Assembly (NCBI GenBank): GCA_033060915.1
Contig: CM065399.1
Location: 17,242,001-17,306,000, forward strand
Source: Euryodendron excelsum
Lineage: Eukaryota > Streptophyta > Magnoliopsida > Ericales > Pentaphylacaceae
Direction: 5' to 3'
Length of the DNA stretch: 64,000 bases
In this document: positions 32,533-43,000 of the stretch, piece by piece
How the letters are laid out: each line of letters starts with the position of its first letter
How positions within the stretch are numbered: the first letter of the stretch is position 1
Notes under the pieces: model-generated
Databases searched by the model: none
What the model was told of the DNA's origin: nothing
The model's input: only the letters and a program-made list of their open reading frames with translations
Position numbers and translations under genes: made by a program

Positions 32533-35025
32533 ATGCAGTTGAACCGCCTCTGCTTCGTTCTACCGGCAGATTCCGATGAAATTGAGCCAGTCAATTATGA
32601 TCATCACCAAGTCCATGAACCCACCAAGAAAAAGTCATCTCATCGCCATTGCGGAGCTCAAGTTCTCGATACCATTCGCAGATCACTTCACCGGTTCTCG
32701 GACTCAAAATGGGTCTGCTTTTACCAACATGATGTGCCGGTAAAACATCACTCTGGCGTGTTCCATGACATGGCTGGAGTTGGGTTATCGGACAAGGTTG
32801 GCGGCAACAACGCGAGAATATTCAGCTATGCCGAGCTTTACATAGGATCTAATGGGTTCAGTGAGGATGAAGTTCTTGGAAGCGGAGGGTTTGGGAAGGT
32901 GTTCAGAGCAGTTTTACCGAGCGATGGAACGGTAGCTGCCGTCAAATGCTTGGCGGAAAGAGGGGAGCGGTTCGAGAAGACTTTCGCAGCAGAGCTGGTG
33001 GCAGTGGCTCATCTCCGCCACCGGAACCTTGTCCGCCTCCGGGGATGGTGTGTCCATGAAGACCAGTTGCTTCTTGTTTATGACTACATGCCCAACCGTA
33101 GCCTCGACCGGGTACTTTTCAGGCGACCAGAAAATATGGGGTCAGCACCGCCGCCTCTGAATTGGGAGCGTCGAGAGAAGATAGTTAGTGGTTTGGCAGC
33201 TGCACTGTTTTACCTCCATGAACAGTTGGAGACTCAAATCATCCACCGGGATGTGAAAACGAGCAACGTGATGCTCGACTCCCACTATAATGCCCGGCTC
33301 GGTGACTTTGGCCTGGCAAGGTGGCTTGAACACGAGCTTGAGTATCAAACCAGGACACCATCAATTAAAAAACACCAGTTCCGGTTAGCAGAGACAACCA
33401 GAATTGGCGGCACTATTGGTTACTTGCCGCCTGAAAGCTTCCAGAGACGAGGGGTTGCCACTGCAAAATCAGATGTTTTTAGTTTTGGAATTGTGGTGTT
33501 GGAGGTTGTTTCGGGAAGAAGAGCCGTAGACCTCACATATGAAGATGATCAAATCATTTTGCTTGATTGGATCCGAAGGCTCTCTGACGAGGGAAAGCTT
33601 TTACAAGCAGGGGATGATAGGCTTCCAGACGGATCTTACAGGCTTTCCAACATGGAACGGTTGATTCATATTGGCCTGCTATGCACGCTCCATGATCCGC
33701 AATCACGGCCGAACATGAAATGGGTGGTGGAAGCACTTTCCGGCCATATACACGGCAGATTGCCGGAACTTCCATCATTTCAATCTCACCCTCTATACAT
33801 CTCTCTGTCTTCCACATCTAATACTAGCACTGGTATGACCACCACCACAAGGTCCACAGCCAACGCCAGCACCACCACAACAGTAGCATCCAATTTGTCA
33901 AACTTTGTCACAGCCACCGGAGAAACCATTTATGCAACTGCTGAAAATGGAAACAGTGATTCCAGCTCTTCTGACCGATGCTTCTGCAAACAAGGCATCT
34001 TTCCCATGATTGAAACTCCCCGGGAAATATCCTACAAGGAAATCATTTCTGCCACAGACAATTTCAGTGATTCTCATAGAGTAGCAGAATTGGATTTCGG
34101 AACTGCATACCAGGGCTTTCTTGAGAACCGGCACCACATCCTGGTGAAGAGGCTTGGCATGAAGACATGCCCTGCCTTGCGGGCACGCTTCTCGAACGAA
34201 CTCCAAAACTTGGGAAGGCTTCGCCATCGAAACCTGGTACAGCTCCGCGGATGGTGCACCGAGCAAGGTGAGATGCTGGTCATCTATGATTACTCGGCAA
34301 ATCATCTTTTAAGTCACCTTCTTTTCCATCATGATCATAAGAATGTGCATTCAAACCTGGGATGGCGTCACCGATACAACATCATCAAATCACTAGCTTC
34401 TGCGATTAGGTATCTGCATGAGGAATGGGATGAACAAGTTATTCACAGAAATATTACCTCTTCAGCAATTATTCTTGATCCAGATATGAATCCAAGGCTC
34501 AGTTCCTTCGCCCTAGCTGAATTCTTGACCCGTAACGAGCATGGCCATCACATAGTTGTTGACAAAAACAGATCAGTTCGTGGTATTTTCGGCTACATGT
34601 CACCGGAGTATATGGAATCTGGCGAAGCAACCCCGATGGCCGATATTTATAGCTTTGGAGTGGTGGTGCTGGAGGTTGTAAGTGGAGAGATGGCAGTTGA
34701 CTTCCGGCGGCCTGAGGTGCTATTGGTAAAGCGAGTCCATGAATTTGAGACAAGGGAAAGGGCATATCAAGAACTGGCAGATTGGAGGTTGAACAGCAAG
34801 TACGATCATAAGGAATTGGTGAGGCTGATAAAATTAGGAGTGGCGTGCACACGCTCTAACCCAGAATCAAGACCAAGCACGAGGCAGATTGTCAGTATAC
34901 TCGACGGTCATGACAAATGCTTCATGGAAGAAGGGCAAAAGAAGGAGATAAGGGAAGAATGGAGACAGAGAAATGCTTGTTCTTTGTCACTGATTAGGAG
35001 AATTCAAGCTCTTGGAATACAATGA
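32533..35025 (+). CDS. LECRKS2: Receptor-like protein kinase S.2-like (LecRK-S.2), tandem kinase + pseudokinase, 830 aa
   Basis: One intronless frame encodes two protein kinase domains separated by a Ser/Thr-rich linker (about residues 415-495). No lectin domain, signal peptide or membrane segment is visible, so it should act inside the cell. Domain 1 (about 98-395) has every catalytic element: glycine loop GSGGFGKV (116-123), K138, HRD (238-240) and DFG (258-260). Domain 2 (about 499-805) keeps a lysine (K539), but HRD is HRN (638-640) and DFG is SFA (658-660), and its glycine loop is degenerate, so it is a predicted pseudokinase. The start MQLNRLCF was chosen because it sits in a good context (CCACCATGC) and matches my memory of the family start. 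An in-frame ATG 49 codons upstream (32,386) lies in likely leader sequence. Arabidopsis LecRK-S.2 (At2g32800) has the same two-domain layout. Substrates are unknown. Confidence 0.9.
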   Translation: MQLNRLCFVLPADSDEIEPVNYDHHQVHEPTKKKSSHRHCGAQVLDTIRRSLHRFSDSKWVCFYQHDVPVKHHSGVFHDMAGVGLSDKVGGNNARIFSYAELYIGSNGFSEDEVLGSGGFGKVFRAVLPSDGTVAAVKCLAERGERFEKTFAAELVAVAHLRHRNLVRLRGWCVHEDQLLLVYDYMPNRSLDRVLFRRPENMGSAPPPLNWERREKIVSGLAAALFYLHEQLETQIIHRDVKTSNVMLDSHYNARLGDFGLARWLEHELEYQTRTPSIKKHQFRLAETTRIGGTIGYLPPESFQRRGVATAKSDVFSFGIVVLEVVSGRRAVDLTYEDDQIILLDWIRRLSDEGKLLQAGDDRLPDGSYRLSNMERLIHIGLLCTLHDPQSRPNMKWVVEALSGHIHGRLPELPSFQSHPLYISLSSTSNTSTGMTTTTRSTANASTTTTVASNLSNFVTATGETIYATAENGNSDSSSSDRCFCKQGIFPMIETPREISYKEIISATDNFSDSHRVAELDFGTAYQGFLENRHHILVKRLGMKTCPALRARFSNELQNLGRLRHRNLVQLRGWCTEQGEMLVIYDYSANHLLSHLLFHHDHKNVHSNLGWRHRYNIIKSLASAIRYLHEEWDEQVIHRNITSSAIILDPDMNPRLSSFALAEFLTRNEHGHHIVVDKNRSVRGIFGYMSPEYMESGEATPMADIYSFGVVVLEVVSGEMAVDFRRPEVLLVKRVHEFETRERAYQELADWRLNSKYDHKELVRLIKLGVACTRSNPESRPSTRQIVSILDGHDKCFMEEGQKKEIREEWRQRNACSLSLIRRIQALGIQ

Positions 35026-35524
35026 AACCAACCGGACAATAGACCAATGGCATAGAATAGACACTTTATAAAGGGTCTTTTCTGGAAACAGAGAATGTTG
35101 TTTGAGTTTTTTCCTTTTTAGCTTTCTCCCTTCCTCCTGGGAAGGCAGTATTGTTTAGATTGTTGATGTGTATAGAAGGAGAGAAACATGCCTCTGGATA
35201 AATCTTTTTGACTAGATACTGAAGCTCTTATTATATCCAAGTTCGCCCAAATCCATCACAGCAAAACACTTTCGTACAAAAACTTTTAATTTCATTTAGA
35301 TGTAGCAGGAACAACACATTCAGGAATAAAAAGAACTTCTCATTAGAAAAATTAAAACTGTAAGTCAGAGAAATCATTCAGCTTCTACAGCAATGTAAAG
35401 GAATGTTCAGATTTCTACACAAAAGCATGTTTAAGTAACATATTTGCACAATTTGTAGACTTGCATGTAGAAACATGACCTCACTTGGGGTTGTTTCTTG
35501 CTCTATTTCAACGCTGTCCTGCAC
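35026..35524. other. 3' flank of the kinase gene, between convergent genes
   Basis: About 500 bp separate the kinase stop codon from the stop of the convergent EF-hand pseudogene. The sequence is moderately AT-rich, with T-rich and AATAAA-like stretches suited to 3' end formation on both strands. No other feature was seen. Confidence 0.5.
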
Positions 35525-36300
35525 TCAGTTTATCTCATCATCAGCATCAACTCCCACCCAATTGATCAAAGAAAAAGGAACTCCCTGAAGCTGACCTTCC
35601 CATTCCTTTCCCTTTCCATTTCCCTGCATTCATACAAAGCAACCAATGAGATAAGGTTAAAAGAAACTTAAAGGAAATGCAACCACAAATTTACTAGCAG
35701 TGTATGGCAAAAGAAATCAGTCATACTAAATCGAGACCACAAATTTACTAGCAGTGTATGGCAAAAGAAATCAGTCATACTAAATCGAGACCCGTAATGT
35801 GCACAGAGGATTTTTGTCATGAAACAAGAATGCTTCAATTATAATATTAAAGGTGGCTTCAAGCTGTGGTTTGATGTCTGAAAGAAATCCACAGATCATG
35901 AAATGAATTGACAGCAAAGGTTTACCTAACAAGTGAACTTGTAATTGAAAAAAATGATGGGTTTAATTGTGCGCAGAGTGAGAGGAGAGTTCAAAGGATC
36001 CATTAGCAGATGAACTTGACACAAAAGAACAATAAACTCTTTGAATTGTATCCATTCACTCCCATCTACATCACAGGAATTAAAAAACCATCAATTTCCT
36101 TCTCTGTAAGATGAAGTTGCTTTCTGTAAGCATTTCTCAAGTTCCCCATTGTCAATAATTCCATTAGAATCCTCATCTGTGTAGAGGTAGGGGAGAGAGA
36201 GAAAATGGGAGAGAGGACTAATCAGTTCGCAGGAAAGCAACCTTGTTGAAACTCAACTTATTGTTCAAAGACACCTCTGATATCTTCTTTATCCTTCTTT
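35525..36300 (-). pseudogene. EF-hand calcium-binding protein (CML-like), disrupted
   Basis: Exon pieces are readable on the minus strand. At 36,176 an acceptor (TACACAG) opens EF-hand 1, DEDSNGIIDNGELEKCLQK. It is followed, in shifted frames, by LHLTEKEID and then EF-hand 2 with CDVDGSEWIQFKEFIVLLC (about 36,060-35,990). At 35,877 a TTTCAG acceptor opens EATFNIIIEAFLFHDKN, the start of EF-hand 3, which breaks off and hits a stop. The last exon (35,623-35,525) reads NGKVSFREFLFSLINWVG to the stop. This order fits the CML21/CML22-type family, which senses calcium. Two frame changes with a TGA between them, plus loss of the rest of the third loop beside a 54-bp tandem duplication, argue for a pseudogene. 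A sequence error could mimic the frame changes but not the lost loop. Confidence 0.65.
35682..35789. repeat. Perfect 54-bp tandem duplication
   Basis: The unit ACCACAAATTTACTAGC..AATCGAG occurs twice without a mismatch (35,682-35,735; 35,736-35,789). It lies directly beside the truncated third EF-hand exon. Confidence 0.95.
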
Positions 36301-36830
36301 GATATGAGGGAACGTCATGATTATGCCATTGGGGGATGTAGAATTGTTATTTCCTGATGCACTTCTCTTAACTTCCACCATTTTCCTTTTTGAGCTTAGT
36401 GTCTAACCTTATTGGGTATAATGGATGGCTCATATTCACTAAGCCCAAGTGATTAAGTTGGCCCATGGGTGGAGCAGAGCGACGCCCATGTGGCATAATC
36501 CAATTTGCTAACAGGAAGGATTCATAGGCTTGGGGGGGGGGGGGCGCGGTACATTATGCTATGGATATATTGGGTGTTTTCTCCATGTATTCAGATTTAG
36601 GGTTTCATAATAAATTTCTCTGTACTGTAAGACATTCAATATAGGTGGAAGAGGCCATACCTGTGGACGTAGGCACATTGCTAAACCATGTAACAATCCA
36701 GTGTTCTTCGTCTTTCTGTTTATTGCATTGCATAACTTCAGTTTATACTTGAATTATGACAGCAAAGCATCCCTCGTACTTTGTTGGACAATGAGTTCAG
36801 TGTGGGCATGTGTGAGATGTGCCTTAAGAA
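36301..36830 (+). mobile_element. Probable LTR remnant (solo LTR), boundaries not determined
   Basis: Sequence near 36,580-36,730 (AGGGTTTCATAATAAATTT, GTGGACGTAGGCACATTGC, GTTCTTCGTCTTTCTGTTTA) matches the 3' part of many plant LTRs, including the poly(A) region. A run of 14 G at 36,531-36,544 sits within it. No clean TG...CA ends or target duplication could be fixed. It appears to lie in or beside an intron of the EF-hand pseudogene. Confidence 0.4.
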
Positions 36831-38735
36831 TTAAAAAAACCATAATTATTTTAATTTAAGCACAACAACCAAGATCAGACTTAAAGAGTGTGATTAATAT
36901 CTCACACTAAAGTTGTTTGACCAGCTGCATGATACATTTTTTTTGGTGATACAATTCTATGTCAACGAATTTTAAATATTTCTCTCCTTCAAATGCAATT
37001 CATCACAAGATGGAAACAAATAATTCAAAAAGACCATATGATCTCGGCAACATCATCTAGGATATTATGAGGAATGCTTTAAAAGTATGATTGTATCACC
37101 CATGCGCATGCAAACTGCACACACATACTAAGTGCAATAAAACAAGAAAGAACTGTAGGGAAGAAAGGATGCAGTAACAGAGCAGTGGTGAAACTGAAGC
37201 TGGAGTGGGCGGGAAAGGGCCTCGTGGCGTTGGCCTAGTGGCAATTGCAGCAGTTACTAGGGTGGATTCAGGACAAAGGGCTGATGGTTGTTAGTTGGGT
37301 GTGGTAATGTTAAACAAAGCTCCATTTGAAGATGCATCCTAAAATTCCCTGTTTGGTAGAAAGAACAGCAAATGGGAAGGGTTAAATTCCCTGCAGTAAG
37401 AGAAACCATATCCCATTTCAGACACCACTGACACTGCCACCATCATTAACACCACCGCAAGCCAAAACCTCCCCCACTGCAGAGTGCACAATGACATTAC
37501 CCTTCCAGTACCCATCATTGTTATTTCCTCCATGACATGATAAAATCTCTGCTGTCAACATTAACACCCCGTATCCAAATGCTTCTTTTGTGGTTTCTAG
37601 CGAGGACATCATGTTGATACTGGAAATTGGAGAAAGTATCTTAAACGAAGTAACATGAACCTCATTTCTAATGCAATTCACAAACAATTAAACAACCATT
37701 TGAGATATCGTATGCATAAGCACTTAGATTGGGATCTTAAAACTTAGCCTTTTTAATGTATGTAAACTTAAACATATACCCGCACCCGACATCTGTACCC
37801 AAGTCCATGTAATAACCAAAAACAAGATAAAGGAAAGAAAGAATAATCTACTATCTTACTCCTATTAGAAACCAATTTTCAACTTTAAGGATTATATAAT
37901 TCCTAATTTTTTTCTCTTTTCAAAAGCTGTTTCCCTTTCTATAGATATTTACATGTAGTTATTTGTGCTGGGTTCATACCCTGTGAGTGTGTACTTGATT
38001 TCTGACCCAACAATTTGGTACAGATAATTTATGTTCCCATGATCAGACTAGCCAAATTGGATGGTCTGTAGATTCTGTATCCTCCATGCACAATCTAAAC
38101 ACTACCTCCCTCATCCAACATTGGGACATGATATTTACCAGAATGAAATAATCAGCTGCCGAAACAAGAACAGGACAGCCAAATTAATTCCCCAATAATA
38201 CACAACTAAATCGGGTGAGTTGTAGAAATAAGCAAACTGCAATGAAAGGAATCAGTTAAAAGAGATTATGAAACTAGATCCTATAATCCGATTTCCCATT
38301 GACCCAAAGCATATTAGCAAAGAAATGCAAAATTTTACAGCAACCAGGAATCAATATGGAGATATGTGTAATACTTAAAACACGTGTAATAATTAAAACA
38401 GGTCTGTTTTAAAGATTGCCAATCCACCCTTGATCAGATCAATCAAATACCCAAAACCCAATAATATATGGAACACATTGTGAAAACTGTAAAAGTTATT
38501 TGCTACAATCAGCAATAGGGTTCTCTTATATATTAATCATGACAAGGTAATACATATAGGAAGAATACCACGAGTTCTACAATAACACAAATCTACAATT
38601 GACAGCTTTAATATAACTAGGTTGTATATTGAACTGGGTGAGATTTATGTTTCAGAGATATGTATGTTCTATGGCAGTCTTGAGAGAAATCAAAGAGATA
38701 GAAGACAAACTTCAAATGCAAAGAAACAGAGACTT
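36831..38735. other. Region upstream of the EF-hand pseudogene, nothing recognised
   Basis: It may include the lost 5' exons or intron of the EF-hand gene. Two overlapping minus-strand frames at 37,339-37,687 have no recognisable similarity. Confidence 0.35.
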
Positions 38736-38737
38736 AC

Positions 38738-38840
38738 CCTGTGAATCAATCAATTTTCGTGGTTTCTGGTGTGGGAGACGATACAGCTGGTTATTCCCTT
38801 GGAAATTTAAATACGTTTGTTCGTGTATATATGTGGAAAA
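38738..38840 (-). promoter_or_regulatory. Possible promoter and first 5' leader exon of the EF-hand pseudogene
   Basis: On the minus strand a TATATATACAC box (about 38,835-38,825) is followed, about 90 bp downstream, by a strong splice donor AGG/GTAAGT (exon end 38,738). This is what a leader exon of the downstream minus-strand gene would look like. The link to the EF-hand exons 2.5 kb away is a guess from position only. Confidence 0.3.
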
Positions 38841-38977
38841 ATTGAATATGACGGAGGTAACACAAAGGCAAAGCGAAAGGAAGTTGGGCTCTGGCGATGT
38901 ACTGTGGAAATGCCATCATGGCTTTGAATTAAAACCTCTCCCTCTTTCAAGTGGAAATACCATGATTGCGTTGACAA

Positions 38978-40061
38978 CTCTCTCTCTCTCTCTCTCTCTC
39001 AACTAGTAACGGCACAAAGGACTATGCTGGTTTGGAGTACATATGTGTAAATAAAACTTTCGTTGGCTGTTTTCTTTTGAAAAAAGACAAAAGATGGTTC
39101 GGAAGGAAAAAGTTAGTTAAAAAGAAAATGAATAGAAACGAGGCGTGGGGTAAATTTTAGGGAAAGTAGCTACTCTTCTCTGTATGGATTTTGTGAAGAA
39201 ACTCTTCATTTGATTTCAACAAAAAATAAAAAGAAATTAATGATGTGGGCATCATAGGCCGGGCCACGGCCCATGAAACTCTCAAAATTCATTTTATTCC
39301 TATATTTTTGGGTATTTTAAATAATAAGAAATAGATTTTTTTTCTCAAATTTAAAAATTTTTACATTGACCTATCAAAAATTTGAAAAATTTTACCGCTT
39401 CCACCAATAGAAACAATAGATAATGACCAGTGACCCACCTTAGAACATTTGTCCTTCCATAAGTACTCTATTAATTGATGATGGATGTATAGCTTCATTC
39501 TTCCCTTCCCTTCACTCACAACTCATCCTTGCCAATCCGTACTCCATGTAAGCTAACATGGTAGACCTTTTTTGATGCTGCGAAATAGTAGTATGATTTA
39601 TTATTCTCATTTCTTCATTTTCCTTTCTGCGTCCATCTCATATATATATATATATACACACATACATATATAAAATAGGAGTCCATCTCACTTTTAATTT
39701 TCCTTGGGTTCATCTTGTTCATTTTCCAAGTCAAATAACAATTTAATCCATCCACCCTAAAGTAACAGCATCCTAATTGCATTTACCAAGAATCACCTCC
39801 ATTTCTAATCTGTGTTTATAACTCCAAATGCAAACTGATGAACTTTCAGATGTTCCACCTCTGTACGAGAGGCAACTAGAAATTGGTTTAAGGTATCCCA
39901 AACTCAAATCATCTGCTTTCAGAATATACATGCCACTGATGTTGCAGTTGGCAACACGGACTCGTAAACAAGATCAACTAGACGGAAAAGGGAAAATCAA
40001 TAAATAAAGAAAAGAGAAAAATAAAATACAACTTTATTTCTGAGGCAGAAATCCCGGCAGT
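38978..40061. other. Intergenic between two minus-strand genes; CT and AT microsatellites
   Basis: A (CT)n run lies at 38,978-39,000 and an (AT)n run at 39,641-39,656. The sequence just left of 40,062 is the 3' flank of the MYB-CC gene, with TTTATT (complement AATAAA) near 40,034. Confidence 0.5.
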
Positions 40062-43000
40062 TCATCCAATATTAGTCATCATCCAATCCACTTGCCGCAT
40101 GCTGCTCTCCAAAGAAACAGAATCACCATTGCTAAACATGGGCCTTGGTCTCTTTTTCAGTGCAGCAGCCTGAGAAGCCGCGCCCATTGGAGAAACAGGA
40201 CTTCCAGTTGAGGTCAAGCAGCTGTCAACAGAGTAGTCGCCAAACCGAGAAGGAACATTAGAAGCATTCTGGTTTTCAAGAGAGGCAGCAAGTTCGGACA
40301 GAGAAGGCATCCTTAGGGTGGTCTCAACTGGGACCATTCCATTAGTGTCGTTTGAAACCTTGATCGCCAGTTCTGAGAGCTCTTCCCTTGCAGCTTCAAG
40401 CCCGGCAGTGGCAGCAGCCTGGTCATCAAGAGCTTTACAAGCTTTCTCGAGGATAGACTGCAGGTACTTGCCTTGCGCTTCGATCCGAAGTTGGAGACGA
40501 CGCTGAACCTGGTTCCAATACAACCATAATGATAAGCTTATTTAGTATCATAAACTTGTAATCCAACTGAAAGGTAAACTCCATGGCCAAAATTCAGTTT
40601 CAGCTCAAATTTGCATGAGGGTTAGCTTAAGCTAAGCAGTTTAGCAAACTAATATCTATTGCAGCTGAGGTTTCCGAAAATTAGTCATAGAGATCTCATG
40701 TGGGTTTTTGACATTAAAAAGAACACCCCTATGGTTCATTGAGATTTGCCACGCACACATTCCAATATAGGAAATGATGACATTCTTCAAGTTTTGTGTT
40801 GAAAGGACATTTTTACTCTTATTTTCCTGGTTGACTGTGTGTTGAGATAGTGAAGCCCTTACTTTAGGTATCATTCTTGTCTCTTAATTAGTTCAGAGAA
40901 TTAGTCTGGGAATGCCTTTCAACGCAGAAAAAGCAGTGATATGTGCATTTCTATTGCAGATATAGACCATCAAGTAACAAGGAGAGCTCAGTTTTAGCAC
41001 TTATTTTGTCATAAATCAGACGACAAATTAGAACTACATGAATATCACAAGTCTGCATTTTTCTTGGAGGCCCAAAAGAGTTGAACTAGTATAAGTCATG
41101 ACCAAAGCTGTAAGCAGAGACTTTATTTCACACTAATGCATGTGTGATGTGTATCAACGGGAATGAACTATTCTATTTTTTATTTTATTTTTCATCACTT
41201 ACAATAGTGGCACTGATGACAGTAGCGGTAAAGTGCTAAAAATGAAAATACAATCAACAGCATTCTATACACACACTTGTGTGTATTTTTTATATCATCA
41301 CATTTAGAAAACATAGAAATATAGAAATATATATATATATATATATGAATATATTTTTATCATCATAGGGCAATGTTTCTTCATCTAATTCAGTCTAAAG
41401 CATGCAAAACTATACACGCATAAATAAATATTGCATGGGCAGTTCAATTTTCTAGTTTAAAATCGTAGTTAAGGTGGCTTTGTTTTGTTAACTGCTCTAC
41501 GTGGTGTGGCTCGTGGCTTCAACTTTTTTCCCTTTTTCTTTAATGAATGGTTTCACCTTGACTATGATCCATATTAACCATGGCTTAAACACTGCCTAGA
41601 AGCAAATATAAAACTGTACAGAGGGGCTTAACTCAAAACCAACAAGGAGGAGCGGGGTTAGCTCAGTAGTAGTGGCACCGCCACCCATGACATGAGGTCA
41701 TGGGTTCGACTCATCCTCCCCACTCCCCCAGGACTTAGGCCCTCCAATGTACCAAATTAAAAAGTCAATAAGCTGATACAAGGGACACACATAAGCAAAG
41801 AAACTCACCTCCAGCTGCTCATGCAGTCTTCGCTGGACTTCCATCTGTACTCTCAAAGCCTCAGTAACCTGGTAGCCACTGTTTAAAAGATGAAAAGCAG
41901 CAAAATGTGATGAGGAAAAATTAGACAACGTTTCATGGCAAGGAGAAAGATAGAACCACGAGTAGTTGGCTTTGGTGCTTATGTGTCTTATTCAATAGAA
42001 CAAAATTTAAAAAAAAAAATAATGATAAAGTATGGAACATACTCATTTAAATCTTGAGCTATTTTTGATGATGATGATGTAGATGAACCAGTGTCCTGAC
42101 TCTCCGCAATGCAAGATGCTGCAACCCCAACTAAACATTAGTGATGAATTAATAAAAATCTCAACAGATGTTACTCATCACATGAAAAATCCATCATTTT
42201 CACCCCCAAATGCTTCAGATAATCATCTGCTTCCTTCCTCCAATGACTTGCTCCCTCCCATCCCTCGTACAACACACACTCCCAAAACCAGACATTTGGA
42301 GTATGAAGTTAATCAAAATAGGGATACCTAACTGCAAAGGACAAAGGAAATCTCACTTTTTTTCCTGAATGCACTGGAGGAGATGACAGGTCAGAAGACT
42401 ATATGCCAGAGAAAGTACAAAAGGACCGGAAAATTCCATAGTCCCCTTTATGAAACTTCTATGTCCAAAAAACCAAGCACGTGCTCACACTAAGTACAGC
42501 TACCTCATGTTACCGATGTCAGGCCTGGACATTCTCATTTTGCGTGGAAAGTTCTTCTAATGCTTTTTATTTTATTTACTTTTGTTGGGTGGGGTGGGTT
42601 CATATGTTTTAGCCATAGCAAAATGTGTAAACTCCTAAAACGCATAGTGAGAGCAAGGTTGATACCATCTTTGGAGCTGTCAAGTAACTCCTTGCAAGAT
42701 TGCTTCCCCAACCGATATTTCTGCAAGGATGAGACAACAAATACGGAAAAGTTTTATGCTTGTGAATACATGAAACATCATTATCTACAGAGTGGGTAAC
42801 TTTGCAATGTAGAAGCAAATCAACAGAAGTGAATGCTGCAGAATAATTGTACAAACTGGTATTCAAATGTTCAACCCTTCCAGCAGGAAATCTCAAAGAA
42901 AGATTCATTTTTTTTTTTTTTTTTGCTCTTTTCCTTTTTGCGTGTGAGTAGGTAGAGTCAGGGGAAGGAGGTTTGAGCATGTCTAGCAAATAAAACTAGA

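Noticed and set aside
33142..34852. Several minus-strand frames of 60-135 codons
   Set aside because: They are antisense shadows of the dual-kinase gene.
37339..37687. Two overlapping minus-strand frames upstream of the EF-hand pseudogene
   Set aside because: No similarity to the expected CML N-terminus or any family I recognise; no supporting splice sites.
38629..39006. 125-codon plus-strand open frame
   Set aside because: It ends in a translated CT microsatellite (LSLSLSL) and overlaps a better minus-strand promoter/splice-donor candidate. No recognisable domain.
41648..41755. Possible tRNA gene (box A and box B present)
   Set aside because: No acceptor-stem pairing or intact anticodon arm can be drawn; a tRNA-derived SINE fits better.
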